Source: Arthrobacter sp. OV608
GTDB taxonomy: Bacteria > Actinomycetota > Actinomycetes > Actinomycetales > Micrococcaceae
Assembly: GCA_900110595.1 (NCBI GenBank)
Contig: FOEZ01000006.1
Coordinates: 62,001-126,000, forward strand
Length of the DNA stretch: 64,000 nt
Reading direction: 5' to 3'
The translations under genes and the position numbers were made by a program. Within the stretch, counting starts at the first letter, position 1; every line of letters begins with the position of its first letter. Shown here in pieces: positions 28,787 through 39,761 of the stretch. A model generated the notes under the pieces. The model did no database searches. It was given only the letters and a program-made list of their open reading frames with translations, and was not told where the DNA came from.

Positions 28787-31189
28787 ATGACTGACGTTCT
28801 TTGGTTTTCGGACCTCGGCCTGTCCGACCTCGATCAAGTCGGCGGCAAGAACGCCTCGCTCGGCGAAATGGTCCGAAACCTCGCCTCCTCCGGGGTCAAG
28901 GTCCCGGACGGTTTCGCCACCACAGCAGACGCCTACCGGCGTTTCTTGAGCGGGTCCGGCCTCGACACCCGGATCGAAGGCATCCTTAAGGACCTGGACA
29001 GCGGCGATGTAACCGCACTGGCCCTGGCCGGGAAGCAAATCCGGGACCTGATCAGCAGCACCCCCTTTCCAGCCGGATTCGAGGAGCAGATCCGGACCGC
29101 CTACCACCGTTTGACGGACAACCACGGCGGTGACGTGTCCTGGGCAGTGCGCTCCAGCGCCACGGCCGAAGACCTGCCTGATGCTTCCTTCGCCGGGCAG
29201 CAGGAGACCTTCCTGAACATCCGGGGCGTGGATAACATCCTGCTCGCCATCAAGGACGTCTTTGCCTCGCTCTACAACGACCGGGCCATCGCCTACCGGG
29301 TGCATCACGGCTTCACGCATTCAGAAGTTGCGCTCTCAGCCGGCGTCCAGCGCATGGTCCGCTCCGACGTCGGCGCTTCCGGGGTGATGTTCACCATGGA
29401 CACCGAAACGGGCTTCAACGACGCCGTCTTCATCACCTCCTCCTACGGCCTCGGCGAGGCCGTGGTCCAGGGCGCCGTAAACCCCGACGAGTTCTACGTC
29501 CACAAGGCCGCCCTGGCCGCCGGTCGGCCGGCGGTGCTCAAGCGCGGCCTCGGCGAAAAAGCAGTCCAGATGACTTACACGGAATCCCGTGAGGTGGGCA
29601 GGACAGTGGACTTCGTTCCTGTGCCCCAGGACCTTCGCCGCCGTTTCAGCCTGACGGATGCAGAAGTCGAGGAGCTTGCCCGCCACGCGATGGCCATCGA
29701 GGCGCACTACGGCCGCCCCATGGACATCGAGTGGGGGAAGGACGGGGTGGACGGCGAGCTCTACATCCTTCAGGCGCGTCCTGAGACCGTTGAGTCCCGG
29801 AAGGCCACCGGCACCATCTCCCGGTACACGCTGAACGAGCGCTCGGCCGTCCTGGTCGAGGGCCGGGCCATTGGCCAGCGCATCGGCGCGGGCCAGGTAC
29901 GGGTCCTCACCTCGATCGACCAGATGGCCTCGTTCCAGGCCGGGGACGTCCTGGTGGCCAACATGACGGACCCGGACTGGGAACCGATCATGAAGAAGGC
30001 CGCCGCCATCGTCACCGACCGCGGCGGGCGCACCTGCCACGCAGCCATCATCGCCCGCGAACTTGGCATCCCGGCCGTCGTCGGTACCGGCAATGCTTCC
30101 CGGCTCCTGGCTGACGGCTCACCGGTCACGGTTTCCTGCGCCGAGGGCGAGGCGGGCCTGGTCTACGAGGGCCTGCTGGACTACACCCTGAACGAGACCA
30201 GCCTGGACACCATGCCGCCGGCGCCGGTCAAGATCATGATGAACGTGGGAACCCCCGAGCAGGCCTTCAGCTTCGCCCGGCTTCCGCACCACGGTGTAGG
30301 GCTCGCCCGCCTCGAATTCATTATCAACCGCCAGATCGGTATCCACCCCAATGCCCTGCTGGCAGTGGCGGGAGAGATCGAACGCCCGGCCGGTCTCTCG
30401 GACTACACCGTGCGCCAGATCCGCGAGAAGACGGCTGCCTACGACGGGCCCCGGGACTACTACGTCCGGCGCCTGGCCGAGGGCATTTCCACCATCGCCG
30501 CGGCGTTTGCCCCCGAACCGGTCATCATCCGGCTCTCGGACTTCAAGTCCAACGAGTACGCCAACCTGCTGGGCGGTCCCGCATTCGAACCAACCGAGGA
30601 GAACCCGATGATCGGCTACCGGGGTGCGTCCCGGTACCTCTCGGACTCGTTCCGGCAGGCCTTCGAGCTTGAGTGCGAAGCCCTGAAGTTCGTGCGCAAC
30701 GAAATGGGCCTGTCCAACATCAAGATCATGGTCCCGTTCGTGCGGACCCTGGACGAGGCCCGGGGAGTCACCGAGCTGCTCGCCGCCAACGGGCTGCGCC
30801 GGGGCGAGGACGGGCTGGAGATCGTGATGATGTGTGAACTGCCCGCCAACGCCCTGCTCGCCGATGAGTTCCTCGAGTACTTCGACGGCTTCTCCATCGG
30901 CTCCAACGACCTGACCCAGCTGACCCTGGGCCTGGACCGCGATTCGGCGCTGGTGGCCGAAGGCTTCGACGAACGGAACCCGGCGGTAACCAGGCTCCTG
31001 GAAATGGCCATCGCCGCCTGCCGTGCCAAGGGCAAGTACGTCGGCATTTGCGGGCAGGGCCCCAGCGACCACCCGGACTTTGCCGAGTGGCTCCTGGAAA
31101 AGGGCATCAGCTCCATCTCGCTGAACCCCGACGCCGTCACCGACACCTGGCTGCGACTGGCCCGCTCCGGAACGCGCTCAGCGGTCTAA
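28787..31189 (+). CDS. ppsA: Phosphoenolpyruvate synthase (pyruvate, water dikinase)
   Basis: 800 residues, normal PpsA length (about 790). Makes PEP from pyruvate and ATP for gluconeogenesis, giving AMP and phosphate. Seen: N-terminal ATP-grasp start [35 protein letters not shown] nucleotide loop, phosphohistidine site [21 protein letters not shown] around residue 425, and a C-terminal PEP-binding barrel with [17 protein letters not shown] and [11 protein letters not shown]. The ATG at 28787 follows CGAAGGAGC; the open frame begins earlier at 28694 without such a site. The next gene, its regulator, starts directly after the stop. Confidence 0.96.
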   Translation: MTDVLWFSDLGLSDLDQVGGKNASLGEMVRNLASSGVKVPDGFATTADAYRRFLSGSGLDTRIEGILKDLDSGDVTALALAGKQIRDLISSTPFPAGFEEQIRTAYHRLTDNHGGDVSWAVRSSATAEDLPDASFAGQQETFLNIRGVDNILLAIKDVFASLYNDRAIAYRVHHGFTHSEVALSAGVQRMVRSDVGASGVMFTMDTETGFNDAVFITSSYGLGEAVVQGAVNPDEFYVHKAALAAGRPAVLKRGLGEKAVQMTYTESREVGRTVDFVPVPQDLRRRFSLTDAEVEELARHAMAIEAHYGRPMDIEWGKDGVDGELYILQARPETVESRKATGTISRYTLNERSAVLVEGRAIGQRIGAGQVRVLTSIDQMASFQAGDVLVANMTDPDWEPIMKKAAAIVTDRGGRTCHAAIIARELGIPAVVGTGNASRLLADGSPVTVSCAEGEAGLVYEGLLDYTLNETSLDTMPPAPVKIMMNVGTPEQAFSFARLPHHGVGLARLEFIINRQIGIHPNALLAVAGEIERPAGLSDYTVRQIREKTAAYDGPRDYYVRRLAEGISTIAAAFAPEPVIIRLSDFKSNEYANLLGGPAFEPTEENPMIGYRGASRYLSDSFRQAFELECEALKFVRNEMGLSNIKIMVPFVRTLDEARGVTELLAANGLRRGEDGLEIVMMCELPANALLADEFLEYFDGFSIGSNDLTQLTLGLDRDSALVAEGFDERNPAVTRLLEMAIAACRAKGKYVGICGQGPSDHPDFAEWLLEKGISSISLNPDAVTDTWLRLARSGTRSAV

Positions 31190-32041
31190 GTGGCGGACCA
31201 ACACCGGATGGATACCGTGGGGGCGGGCAGCTCGTCCGCCCCCACGGTGTTCTTCCTTTCCGACAGCACCGGCATCACCGCCGAAACGCTGGGCAATACC
31301 TTGCTCACTCAATTTCCCACCCGGCACCTGGAGCGCCGGACCATCCCGTTCATCACCACGGTGGAGCAGGCTCACGAAGTGGTCGCCGTCATCGACCGGC
31401 TCGCCGCCGCCGGGCCCCGGCCGATCATCTTCTCCACCACCGTCGATAACGATATTCGCGCCGTTCTTTCCCGGAGCCATGGGCACTTCTTCGACCTCTT
31501 CGGGGCACATATCGGCCAACTGGAACAGGCACTCCACGTCCCCGCCAGCGGGCAGCCCGGCCAGGCCCACGGCGTGGGTGACGCGGTCCGCTACCAGTCC
31601 CGCATGGCCGCCGTCGAATACGCCATCGAGCACGACGACGGCCAGTCCGTGCGTGCGCTGGAGCGCGCAGAACTGATCCTCATCGCTCCCTCGCGGTGCG
31701 GAAAAACCCCCACCACCATGTACCTGGCGCTGCAGCACGGCATCCTCGCCGCCAACTTTCCCCTGGTGGAGGAAGATTTCGCCAGCCTGTCCCTTCCGAA
31801 ACCATTGCTGCCCTTTATGAACAAATGCTTTGGGCTGACCTCCCTGCCCGTGCGGCTGAGCCAGATTCGCCAGGAACGCAGGCCGGGCAGCGACTACGCC
31901 TCGCTGGGCCAGTGCACCTATGAGCTGCGCAACGCCGAGGACATGTACAGGGTCAACCAGGTGCCCTATGTAAATTCCGCGTCAATGTCGGTTGAAGAAA
32001 TCTCCGCCACTGTCCTCCAGCGGATGCGGCTGCACCACTGA
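31190..32041 (+). CDS. ppsR: PEP synthase regulatory protein (kinase/pyrophosphorylase)
   Basis: 283 residues, DUF299 family. Bifunctional enzyme that inactivates PEP synthase by ADP-dependent phosphorylation and reactivates it by Pi-dependent removal. Seen: VFFLSDSTGITAETLGNTLL at the N-terminus and the family P-loop as IAPSRCGKTPTTMYLA. The GTG at 31190 follows the ppsA stop without a gap; ATG at 31208 is an alternative. The ppsA-ppsR arrangement confirms both calls. Confidence 0.94.
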   Translation: MADQHRMDTVGAGSSSAPTVFFLSDSTGITAETLGNTLLTQFPTRHLERRTIPFITTVEQAHEVVAVIDRLAAAGPRPIIFSTTVDNDIRAVLSRSHGHFFDLFGAHIGQLEQALHVPASGQPGQAHGVGDAVRYQSRMAAVEYAIEHDDGQSVRALERAELILIAPSRCGKTPTTMYLALQHGILAANFPLVEEDFASLSLPKPLLPFMNKCFGLTSLPVRLSQIRQERRPGSDYASLGQCTYELRNAEDMYRVNQVPYVNSASMSVEEISATVLQRMRLHH

Positions 32042-32076
32042 CCAGGGCCGCGGCCCGCCCTGAGAATGGCCGGCGC

Positions 32077-32907
32077 CTACCCCTCCGAGTGCGTCCGCAC
32101 GTCCGGGCTGACTTCGGCCAGGTAGCCCAGGTTCCTGGACACGGCACGCGCCGTGGCCCGGACCGCCGGGGCCAGCACGTTGGGCGGCGTTGAGCCGTCC
32201 GGCACCACGATGGACAGCGCGGCCACCACGGACCCCTGCGCGTCAAAGATCGGCGACGCGACGGACACTGTCTTCGAGGGCGCCGAGCGGCGGATCATGG
32301 CAATCCCGGTGCGCCGCACATCAGACAGGGTCCGGCGCAGCTGGCCTTCGGGCATGTGCTCCACGCCGGGTTCGTGCTCGGGCGGCTTCCGCAGCGTGGC
32401 CTCCTGGAACTGCTGGTCCGCGCCTGCCAGGAGAACCAGCCCGACGGCGGTGCTCCGCAGCGGCGCGCGTCCGCCCACCCGGTACGCCACTTCCGTGGCG
32501 TCCTTCGAGGACAGCCGCTCAATCAAGACGGCTTCCTCGTTGTCCCGCACGGCCAGCAGGACGTGGTGCCGGGTCACCTCGAACAGGTCCTCCAGGTAGG
32601 GCAGTGCGATCTCGCGCACGCCGTGGCCGCGCGGTGACAGGGATGCCACCTCCCATAGGCGGACCCCCACAACGTAACGGCCGTCGTCGAGCCTTTCCAG
32701 TGCGCCCCATGCAACCAGCCGGGCAATGAGGCGCAGCGCGGTGGGCGCGGGCATTCCGGCGTGGCGGGCCAGTTCCGAGAGGGTTAAAGCGCGACGGCGG
32801 TCGGAAAAGACCGCGAGCAGGCTCAGCGCCCGGTCAATCACCGGTTCGCCCTGCTTGGGCCGCTTCCCGCGGGCGGGAGTGCTGTCGGTGTCCGGGGTGA
32901 CAGTCAT
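32077..32907 (-). CDS. IclR-family regulator, divergent from rhamnosidase 2
   Basis: 276 residues. N-terminal winged helix (VIDRALSLLAVF; LTLSELARHAGMPAPTALRLI) and C-terminal GAF-like effector domain (DATEVAYRVGGRAPLRSTAVG; KTVSVASPIFDAQGSVVAALSIV). IclR proteins commonly control aromatic or sugar catabolism with the substrate or an intermediate as ligand. Start ATG 32907 preceded by AAGGA. The 150-base divergent region holds an IclR-like repeat (see 32956-32986), whose right part recurs before the quercetinase/carboxylesterase pair. It is the best candidate controller of the 33058-52245 block. Confidence 0.92.
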   Translation of the reverse strand: MTVTPDTDSTPARGKRPKQGEPVIDRALSLLAVFSDRRRALTLSELARHAGMPAPTALRLIARLVAWGALERLDDGRYVVGVRLWEVASLSPRGHGVREIALPYLEDLFEVTRHHVLLAVRDNEEAVLIERLSSKDATEVAYRVGGRAPLRSTAVGLVLLAGADQQFQEATLRKPPEHEPGVEHMPEGQLRRTLSDVRRTGIAMIRRSAPSKTVSVASPIFDAQGSVVAALSIVVPDGSTPPNVLAPAVRATARAVSRNLGYLAEVSPDVRTHSEG

Positions 32908-32955
32908 GGCCGAAGGTCCTTGCGCGGTTGGAGGTGCGGACCGGAGTCCGTGAGC

Positions 32956-32986
32956 TGGAACACAATATCATTCCAACCAATGAAAG
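32956..32986. promoter_or_regulatory. Candidate IclR operator (TGGAA-N10-TTCCA, plus ATTCCAA-N4-TGAAAG)
   Basis: TGGAA (32956-32960) and TTCCA (32971-32975) are inverted arms; IclR-type operators of enterobacteria are built on TGGAA/TTCCA arms (from memory). The right part, 32970-32986, reads ATTCCAA-CCAA-TGAAAG and matches 13 fixed positions of a segment at 50584-50600. It lies in the divergent region between the IclR gene and the rhamnosidase. Confidence 0.5.
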
Positions 32987-33057
32987 ATGTCTGTGGAAGG
33001 CGGCCCGCCGGAAACGAAGCTGGAACTCCAGCTGTCCCACGTTCAGGAGCCTCCTGC

Positions 33058-35802
33058 ATGACCTCCACCAGTCTCGACGGCGGCGTCGAGGTAGCCATCA
33101 TGGCCCCGGCCGCTCCCACCCGGCTTCGCGTGGAGCATCTCCGCGAGGCGATGGGCATCACCACCACCCGGCCGCGCCTCAGCTGGACCCTCCCGGACGG
33201 CACAACAGCCCAGACCGGATACCAGATCACAGCCAGCAATGGCTGGGATACCGGCCGGATGGAGTCTGCGCAGCACCTGCTGGTGCCCTACTCCGGTCCG
33301 GAGCTGCAGTCCCGCAGCCGGTTCGAATGGCTCGTGCGGACGTGGGCTGCTGATGCCAAGGGCACCGAATCCGAGAGCGCCTGGTCCGAACCGATGCCGG
33401 TTGAACTGGGACTCCTGCACCCTTCTGACTGGATTGCGCAATGGATCGGGCCGGAGGAGCCGGCTGTTCCCGCTCCCGAGGAACGGCCCGGCTACGGCCT
33501 GTCCAAAACCTTCGGGCTGGAGGCCACCCCGGAGTCAGCCCGCATCTACGCCACCGCCCACGGCATCTACGAGCTGTTCCTCAACGGACAGCGGGTTGGC
33601 GACCAGCAACTCACCCCTGGCTCCACCAGCTACAACACCACCCTCCAGGTCCAGTCTTACGACGTCACCGCATTGCTGCGCCCCGGAACCAACACCCTGC
33701 GCGCAGTGCTCACCGACGGCTGGTACCGCGGGACCTTCGGTTTCACGCGCGACGCCGACATGTACGGCACGCACACCGCCCTCCTTGCGCAGCTGGAGCT
33801 GCAGTCGGGGGACAGCAGGACGGTCATCGGCACCGATGAGTCGTGGCTGGTTTCGCCAAGGGAGATCCTCAGTGCGGACCTGATGGCCGGCCAGCGGGTG
33901 GACTTCCGGGTGCCGGCAGCAAACGCGCCCCAGGTCAGCGCCGCCGTCGTCCGTGATGGAAGCTACGAAACGCTGACGGGACCGGTGGCGCCGCCCACCA
34001 GGATCGTGGAGGAGCTCGCACCGGTAGCCGTCACCCGCCTAGAGAACGGCCACCAGGTGGTGGACTTCGGCCAGAACATCCACGGCTGGGTGCGCCTCAC
34101 CAGGCTTGGCGCGCCGGGGGAGAAGGTCACCCTTGTGTACGGCGAGGCGCTCGGCCCCTCCGGTGACGTGACGCAGGACCACTTGCGCCCCATCGACTTC
34201 CGCCGGCCGGGCCAGTTCCTGTCCGCAGGCCAGGTTGACGTGGTGACGGCGTCGGGCGCTCCGGGGGAAGCATTCGAACCGCGGCATACTACCCACGGCT
34301 TCCAGTACGTGTCCCTGCACGGCCTCACCACGGACCTCGCGCGGGAGGACATCACGGCGTGCCTGGTCCAGACGGACTTGGAGCCGCTGGGCACCTTCAC
34401 TTGCAGCGATGAGCGGCTGAACAAGCTCCACGAGATTGTGCAGTGGAGCTTCCGGGACAACGCCTGCGAGGTTCCCACAGACTGCCCGCAACGGGAAAAG
34501 GCGGGCTGGACGGGGGACTGGCAGCTGTTTATACCCACTGCTGCATATCTCTTCGACGTTACAGGGTTCTCCCGGAAATGGCTGAACGACGTCCGCGCCG
34601 ACCAGTGGGAGAACGGCGTTATTGCCAACATCTCCCCGTCGCCCGGTGCGGACATCACCTCGGGGGATTTCATGTCCTTCGTCAACGGCTCTGCCGGCTG
34701 GGGCGACGCCATAGTGATGGTGCCGTGGGAGCTTTACCTGGCCACCGGAGATGCTGAAATCCTCGGCGAGAACTGGGACGCGATGACCCGGTGGGTGAGC
34801 TTCGTCCGGACCGCCGCGGAGTCCCGTCGGCACCCGGAGCGCCAGGCCGCCAGTCCAACACCGGCGCCGCACGAACAATACCTTTGGGACACAGGCTTCC
34901 ACTGGGGCGAATGGATGGAACCTGACGGTCCGGAACCGGACCTGTTCGCCGCTCGTACCGCTGACCACGGCCTTGTAGCCACGGCCTACTACCGGAACAC
35001 CACGGCCCTGCTCGCCAAGGTTGCCGCCGTCCTGGGCCGCGAGGAGGAAGCCGCCGCGCTCGCGGAACTCTCGGTGCACGTAAGGCGGGCCTGGGAAGCG
35101 GAATACATCGACGCTGGCGGGCAGGTCACCCAGCCCAGCCAGGCCAACTGCGTCCGTGCCCTAGCATTTGACCTCGTCAGCCCGGAATACCGCGCCGCCG
35201 TGACGGCCCAGCTCGTCTCGCTGGTCAGGGGCGCAGGCACGCACGTGGGGACCGGCTTCCTCGCCACCCCCTACCTGCTGCCCGTCCTCGCGGACAACGG
35301 TGAACTGGAGCTCGCCTACGAGCTGCTGATGCAGGACACTGAGCCCTCCTGGCTGGTGATGGTGGACCGCGGCGCCACCACCATGTGGGAGCTCTGGAAC
35401 GGCATCGACGCCGACGGTGCACCGCACCAGTCCCTGAACCACTACAGCAAGGGCGCTGTGGTGTCCTTCCTCCACCACTACACCGCCGGCCTGCGCCAGG
35501 CCCCCGGCAGCGCGGGCTACGAACGCATCATCATCGAGCCGCGCCCCGGCGCGGGCCTGGCCTCCGCGGCCACCTCGCATCAGGGACCTCACGGCCTGAT
35601 TGAAGTGGAGTGGAGAACGGACGACGGCGGCCTGCAGCTGAGTGCCACCGTCCCGGCCGGCACCATCGCCGAGGTCCGCCTGCCCGGCCAGCCTCCCGCC
35701 GTCGTCGGACCCGGAAAGCACCACTTTGCCGCTGCCCGCGGCGGAACTGCTGAAACGCCCCAGCTTGCCAAAGACCCCGAACTTGTAAGGAGCACACCAT
35801 GA
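33058..35802 (+). CDS. Alpha-L-rhamnosidase, GH78 (long form)
   Basis: 914 residues, typical for bacterial GH78. Domain order: N-terminal fibronectin-like part ([22 protein letters not shown]; residues 15-110), lectin-like domain with [20 protein letters not shown] and [11 protein letters not shown], the LVDFGQN-type block ([15 protein letters not shown]), catalytic barrel with [14 protein letters not shown], and [14 protein letters not shown] carrying the second carboxylate. The D-x4-E-x6-D spacing matches the structurally known Bacillus enzyme, whereas rhamnosidase 1 has one extra residue there. Start ATG 33058 after CAGGAG. No signal peptide. Its stop overlaps the esterase gene by ATGA. 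Cuts L-rhamnose from plant glycosides such as flavonoid rhamnosides. Confidence 0.94.
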   Translation: MTSTSLDGGVEVAIMAPAAPTRLRVEHLREAMGITTTRPRLSWTLPDGTTAQTGYQITASNGWDTGRMESAQHLLVPYSGPELQSRSRFEWLVRTWAADAKGTESESAWSEPMPVELGLLHPSDWIAQWIGPEEPAVPAPEERPGYGLSKTFGLEATPESARIYATAHGIYELFLNGQRVGDQQLTPGSTSYNTTLQVQSYDVTALLRPGTNTLRAVLTDGWYRGTFGFTRDADMYGTHTALLAQLELQSGDSRTVIGTDESWLVSPREILSADLMAGQRVDFRVPAANAPQVSAAVVRDGSYETLTGPVAPPTRIVEELAPVAVTRLENGHQVVDFGQNIHGWVRLTRLGAPGEKVTLVYGEALGPSGDVTQDHLRPIDFRRPGQFLSAGQVDVVTASGAPGEAFEPRHTTHGFQYVSLHGLTTDLAREDITACLVQTDLEPLGTFTCSDERLNKLHEIVQWSFRDNACEVPTDCPQREKAGWTGDWQLFIPTAAYLFDVTGFSRKWLNDVRADQWENGVIANISPSPGADITSGDFMSFVNGSAGWGDAIVMVPWELYLATGDAEILGENWDAMTRWVSFVRTAAESRRHPERQAASPTPAPHEQYLWDTGFHWGEWMEPDGPEPDLFAARTADHGLVATAYYRNTTALLAKVAAVLGREEEAAALAELSVHVRRAWEAEYIDAGGQVTQPSQANCVRALAFDLVSPEYRAAVTAQLVSLVRGAGTHVGTGFLATPYLLPVLADNGELELAYELLMQDTEPSWLVMVDRGATTMWELWNGIDADGAPHQSLNHYSKGAVVSFLHHYTAGLRQAPGSAGYERIIIEPRPGAGLASAATSHQGPHGLIEVEWRTDDGGLQLSATVPAGTIAEVRLPGQPPAVVGPGKHHFAAARGGTAETPQLAKDPELVRSTP

Positions 35803-36791
35803 GTGTCAACGAAGCCACCGAGGTCTACGAAACCAAACCCTTCGATCCTGCCCGGCCCGGTGGTGTGGACGTTCCCCCGTTCCCGGTCTTCGACGCCCCG
35901 GGCGTGCCCGAAAACGTCTCGGACATTTCTGCCGTCCACCGTGAAGTCACGTATGCGCGGGCCATCGGGTTCCGGCCGCTCAAGATGGACATCTGGCTGC
36001 CGCGCCAGGCCGCCACCCCCGTGCCGGTGGTGGTGTGGGTCCACGGCGGGGCCTTCCAGCTGGGTGACCGCCGCGAACTGCCGCCCACCTTTGCACCGGA
36101 CTCGGTGTTCCGGCTGCTCAACGAGGCCGGAATCGCCTGCGCCACCGTGGACTACAGGCATTGCCTGGAGGCGCCGTTCCCGGCGCAGCTGCACGACCTG
36201 AAGGCGGCCGTCCGCTACCTGCGCGAATATGCGGCCGACCTCGGCGTGGACCCGGAACGGTTCGGCGCCTGGGGCGAATCCGCCGGCGGGCACCTCGTCG
36301 CGCTGCTCGGACTGACTGGCGCCAGGGAGGACCTGCACGGCGGGCTCGGTGCGCAGGGGCACTCCAGCCGCGTCAGCGCCGTCGTCGACTTCTACGGGGT
36401 CTCCTCGCTCGTGGACATCCCGCCGATGAACACCCCGGAAGGTCTCTTCCCGCCGGCGCTGACCGCCGCTGTTCCGGCTGGAATGTCCCTGCAGCCCGAG
36501 TACATGCTGGTGGGCGGCTCGGACGATCCCGCGCTGCTGGCTGCGGCAAGCCCGGTCAGCTACGTCACCGCCGGCGCGGCGCCGTTCCTGCTGATCCACG
36601 GCGACAGTGACGGCCTGGTGCCGCACTCGCAGACCGACCTCCTGGCCGCGGCGCTTGCGGCAGCAGGCGTGGAGCATGAAGTGGTCACCATCAAGGGCGG
36701 CGACCACTGCTTCTTCGGCGCGGAAGACCAGCTGGACAATATTCTCGCGGCCGCCGTCGGCTTCTTCACCGAAAAGCTGGGCCGGCCATGA
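35799..36791 (+). CDS. Alpha/beta hydrolase (BD-FAE/HSL-like esterase)
   Basis: 330 residues. Seen: oxyanion loop [17 protein letters not shown], nucleophile elbow [14 protein letters not shown] (catalytic Ser), Asp in [10 protein letters not shown] and His in GGDHCFFG. The triad is complete. No signal peptide, so it is intracellular. Coupled by ATGA to both the rhamnosidase before it and the degenerate hydrolase after it. Esterases of this type remove acetyl or aromatic acyl groups from glycosides; here it may deacylate rhamnosides or cut a phenolic ester. Substrate is inferred. Confidence 0.9.
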   Translation: MSVNEATEVYETKPFDPARPGGVDVPPFPVFDAPGVPENVSDISAVHREVTYARAIGFRPLKMDIWLPRQAATPVPVVVWVHGGAFQLGDRRELPPTFAPDSVFRLLNEAGIACATVDYRHCLEAPFPAQLHDLKAAVRYLREYAADLGVDPERFGAWGESAGGHLVALLGLTGAREDLHGGLGAQGHSSRVSAVVDFYGVSSLVDIPPMNTPEGLFPPALTAAVPAGMSLQPEYMLVGGSDDPALLAAASPVSYVTAGAAPFLLIHGDSDGLVPHSQTDLLAAALAAAGVEHEVVTIKGGDHCFFGAEDQLDNILAAAVGFFTEKLGRP

Positions 36792-37732
36792 CAGTCCGGC
36801 AGGGGGAATCCTCCGTGCCGTCCGACGGCGGGAAGCTCGCGCCGGACGCGGGTTTCGCCTTGTATATGGCGGCACCCGAAGGCCCAGAAACCCTGCCCAG
36901 CCAGGTGGGCCCCGACGTGCCCATCCGTACTGTTACCGCGGAGGGCCGGCGCGGGCCGGTGGGCGTCCGGATCTACGGGGAGCCGTCCTCCACCGGTGGG
37001 CCAGCGCTCGTGTGGCTGCACGGCGGCGGTTTCGTCAGCGGCAGCCTGGATATGCCCGAATCCGACTATCTGGGCCGGGTGCTCGCCGCAGCCGGGATTC
37101 CGGTGCTGTCCGTCGATTACCGGCTGGCCCGCGACGGAGTGCACTTTCCGGTGCCCCACGAGGACGCGCTGGCGGCATGGTTCTGGATCCGCCGCAACGC
37201 CGCCGGACTCGGGTTGGATGCGGATCTCCTGTGCCTGGGCGGCGCAGGCGCGGGCGGCAACCTCGCCGTGGGCGCCGCGCTCTACCTGACCGACGCCGGC
37301 AAGCCGCTCCCTGCGAAACTCCTGCTGGCGTATCCCTTCCTCCATGCCGAACTGCCGCCGCCCGCGGGCGGACTGGACGAGGAGGTGATGGCGACGCTGC
37401 CCCGGCACCTCCGCTTCACACTCGAGGACTGCCTGCGGAATGCGGAGAACTATGTGGGCGGTCCCGTGAGCATGGCGTCCTCCTACGCGATGCCTGGCTA
37501 CGCCGACCCGTCCGGGCTGCCGCCGACTGCCATCGTCGCCTGCGAGTACGACGACGTCCGCGGCTCCTCCGAGCTGTTCGCCGCCAACCTGGAGCAGGCC
37601 GGTGTTCCGGTGTCCTACTTCCTGGCCCGCGGCGCCGTCCACGGGCACCTCAACCACGCGGCCGGCAGCCCGGAGGCACAGCCCGTCCTGGATTTCCTGG
37701 CCCAGGAGCTGGCGTCCGTAAAGGCTGACTAG
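36788..37732 (+). CDS. HSL-type alpha/beta hydrolase lacking the catalytic serine
   Basis: 314 residues, hormone-sensitive-lipase-like fold. The oxyanion loop [38 protein letters not shown], the Asp region [16 protein letters not shown] and the His region AVHGHLNHA are all intact. The nucleophile elbow, normally GGDSAGGN, reads GGAGAGGN: Asp to Ala and catalytic Ser to Gly. The codons (GCA GGC GCG) are clear. The frame is intact and the codon use ordinary, so this is not a decayed gene. It may be a non-hydrolytic binding protein, a partner of the esterase it overlaps by ATGA, or an enzyme using another chemistry. Confidence 0.88.
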   Translation: MTVRQGESSVPSDGGKLAPDAGFALYMAAPEGPETLPSQVGPDVPIRTVTAEGRRGPVGVRIYGEPSSTGGPALVWLHGGGFVSGSLDMPESDYLGRVLAAAGIPVLSVDYRLARDGVHFPVPHEDALAAWFWIRRNAAGLGLDADLLCLGGAGAGGNLAVGAALYLTDAGKPLPAKLLLAYPFLHAELPPPAGGLDEEVMATLPRHLRFTLEDCLRNAENYVGGPVSMASSYAMPGYADPSGLPPTAIVACEYDDVRGSSELFAANLEQAGVPVSYFLARGAVHGHLNHAAGSPEAQPVLDFLAQELASVKAD

Positions 37733-37739
37733 CTGCAGT

Positions 37740-37764
37740 TCATCGCTTCGAGTCGAACCGATGA
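37740..37764. repeat. 25-base near-perfect palindrome at the boundary of the Liv island
   Basis: TCATCG and TTCGA at 37740-37745 and 37747-37751 mirror TCGAA and CGATGA at 37753-37757 and 37759-37764, with one C/C mismatch and a single central base. It starts 8 bases after the hydrolase stop. It could end the rhamnosidase operon as a hairpin, or mark a recombination site, because base composition changes from here to about 43371. Confidence 0.6.
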
Positions 37765-38459
37765 CGTACCCGGCCGCGCTAGCTAAGACAGTAGTCATAA
37801 CGGCGACCGCGCACAGGACCTTGCGGCATGAAGGAGCGTCGTAAATCGACGGGTTTCCGCGGATGGCTAACACTATGCTGTGAGGGTGCGTCCAGCGCTG
37901 CCAGACGTGCTTCAACGTCCCTCGACTGGCCCCCGGCTCCCATAACCCCTTGGCACACAATAGGGCAGCCAACGGAAAGACCTCTGCGAACCCTGCGCTG
38001 TTCCATGCAGTACAGAGTTACTGTCATCTTGAATACCTATCTATAGATGTGTTGACATCGAATTCAACGCTCGATATCGTTGTGCCCGCTCGCTGTGGAC
38101 CGCTTCGAGCCATTCGGATTCACAGGGCCGGATGCGCGTTCTAATCAATGGGGATGGAAGAACTGATGAGAAGCAGAGCAGGTCTGATGATGTCGCTAAC
38201 GCTCAAGCCTGTGGATGCGGCCTCTTTCACCACGGAGCGAGGCGCGGGTGGCGGGAAATGCGTTCACGTATTGGACGCGGCCAGGGGGAAAGAAAGCATG
38301 ACGATTCGAGGCCGGGCGCCCCGAATGGTAAAAGCGCCGCACTACTGACGGCGTAGGTCGTTGCGTTGACCCTGTGTTGAGGCTGTCCGCTTGTGAATCC
38401 ACTGGGCGCTATCTAAGAGGCGCTTCTCGCGTCTTAGCGCATTCTCAAAGAGGAGAAGT
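37765..38459 (+). other. 695-base stretch without a recognisable gene
   Basis: No frame here encodes a familiar protein; small open frames of 60-75 codons occur on both strands with unconvincing ribosome sites. It holds a 10-bp palindrome ATCTATAGAT at 38039-38048 and a promoter-like pair at 38052-38080. G+C is visibly lower than to the left. It may contain the decayed remains of a regulatory gene that once preceded the transporter. Confidence 0.5.
38052..38080 (+). promoter_or_regulatory. Candidate sigma-70 promoter for the Liv-type transporter
   Basis: TTGACA at 38052-38057, a 17-base spacer, then TATCGT at 38075-38080 (4 of 6 to TATAAT). The perfect palindrome ATCTATAGAT at 38039-38048 lies just before the -35 and could be an operator. 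It would give a long leader of about 370 bases before the binding-protein gene. Confidence 0.45.
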
Positions 38460-39704
38460 ATGAAAATCAGATCCGATCAGCCAAAATTCGGGCTTAGGAG
38501 CGGCCTCGTGATGCCGGGCATGGCACTTGCAGCAACGGTGGCTTTGCTGCTATCGGGCTGTTCTGCTGGAGGCAGCAGTAGCGGTGGCTCTTCGGGCAGT
38601 AAAGAACCCATCAAGATTGGGGCGACCGCACCCCTGAGCGGAGCACTCAGCCCAGGATGTCTCAAAACGATCGGGGGGGCCCGGGGATGGATCGACAAGG
38701 TCAACGCGGAAGGTGGGATCAATGGACGTCAAATCGAGTTCACTGTTCTGGATGATGAGGGTGACCCGCAGCGTGGCGTCAGCAATGCCCGCCGCTTGAT
38801 TGGCGATGGTGTAGCCGCGTTTGTTGACAACTGCGCGAGTCCCGGCACGGTCGCGGCGATCCCTGTAATCGATGCAGCCGGCATCCCCAACCTGTTTCCC
38901 AACAGTGCGAGTGACGCGATCGTGCACCCAGGTGCGCCGACATTGTTCACCCTGCTCCCACCGTTTGACCAGCAATTGGCAACGGTCGTTCCGTACGCGA
39001 TGGGCAAGAATGGCCCCGGCAAGGTTGCGCTCGTCTACATAGACGGTCTAAGCCCGAACATCGCGCCCGCCGCAGAATGGGCAGTCAAAAAATCCGATGG
39101 AACAATGGTCGCAGAACTCGGTGTTCCGGGTGCGACCACCGACTGGGGTCCGACGGTCATCAAGCTCAAGGAAGCCAATCCCGATTACGTGGCGATTGCA
39201 CACGCGACACCTGCCACCGGCTATCTCGTGGCGGAGATGGACCGCCAGGGTCTCAAGCCTCCTAAGGGTATTATCGCCGCGTATCAGGGTGCCGACACGA
39301 TCTACAGTAAGAACGCAGGTGCGGCCGCCACGGGTACCATCACCACTTTCGCCACAGTGATGAACACGGATCCAAAGGCGAAGGAGTGCAACGAGACGCT
39401 CCCCACAGACGTGGAGCAGGGTGGGTTCACGGTTCTGGGTTGCGCCTTTATGAAGGCGGCGCTCGAAATTCTGAAGAAGGCTGACGCCTCCGACAAAGGT
39501 CTGAGTTCTGAATCGATTCTCGAGGTGGTGAAGGGTTTCGATGGCGCTGGCTTGCCTGAGCTACCCGGAGTCGGCAACGAAGGAGGCGGCCGCCAGTTGG
39601 CCAATGCCATGTGGATGCTCAAGGTGCTTCCGGACGGGACTCTGGCCCTCGATTCCGACAAACCAGTAGAAATTCCTGATGACAGCAACTGGGGAGTCAA
39701 GTAG
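38460..39704 (+). CDS. Branched-chain-amino-acid-type ABC substrate-binding lipoprotein
   Basis: 414 residues, LivK/type-I binding protein. Signal peptide with lipobox LLLSGCSAGG, a Ser/Gly linker, then PIKIGATAPLSGALSPGC and WIDKVNAEGGINGRQIEFTVLDDEGDPQ, the classical N-terminal domain. Start ATG 38460 follows GAGGAG. Members of this family in soil actinobacteria import aromatic acids and amides as often as amino acids. Four Cys residues beyond the lipid anchor may form disulfides. The gene is separated from the other four transporter genes by 259 bases with a short frame. Composition is less GC-rich than the flanks. Confidence 0.92.
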   Translation: MKIRSDQPKFGLRSGLVMPGMALAATVALLLSGCSAGGSSSGGSSGSKEPIKIGATAPLSGALSPGCLKTIGGARGWIDKVNAEGGINGRQIEFTVLDDEGDPQRGVSNARRLIGDGVAAFVDNCASPGTVAAIPVIDAAGIPNLFPNSASDAIVHPGAPTLFTLLPPFDQQLATVVPYAMGKNGPGKVALVYIDGLSPNIAPAAEWAVKKSDGTMVAELGVPGATTDWGPTVIKLKEANPDYVAIAHATPATGYLVAEMDRQGLKPPKGIIAAYQGADTIYSKNAGAAATGTITTFATVMNTDPKAKECNETLPTDVEQGGFTVLGCAFMKAALEILKKADASDKGLSSESILEVVKGFDGAGLPELPGVGNEGGGRQLANAMWMLKVLPDGTLALDSDKPVEIPDDSNWGVK

Positions 39705-39761
39705 TGGCGGCGCCCGCCGAATCCACTGAGGGCGTCGCGTGAGTTAGAGGAGCGAGGGTTT

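Noticed and set aside
37735..37770. Possible tRNA 3' end (TTCGA near the island edge) as an integration site
   Set aside because: The arms form a palindrome rather than a T arm, and no other tRNA part is found.
38148..38348. 66-codon frame before the Liv-type binding protein
   Set aside because: No ribosome site, no similarity recognised, and overlapping frames of equal quality; not enough to call a gene.
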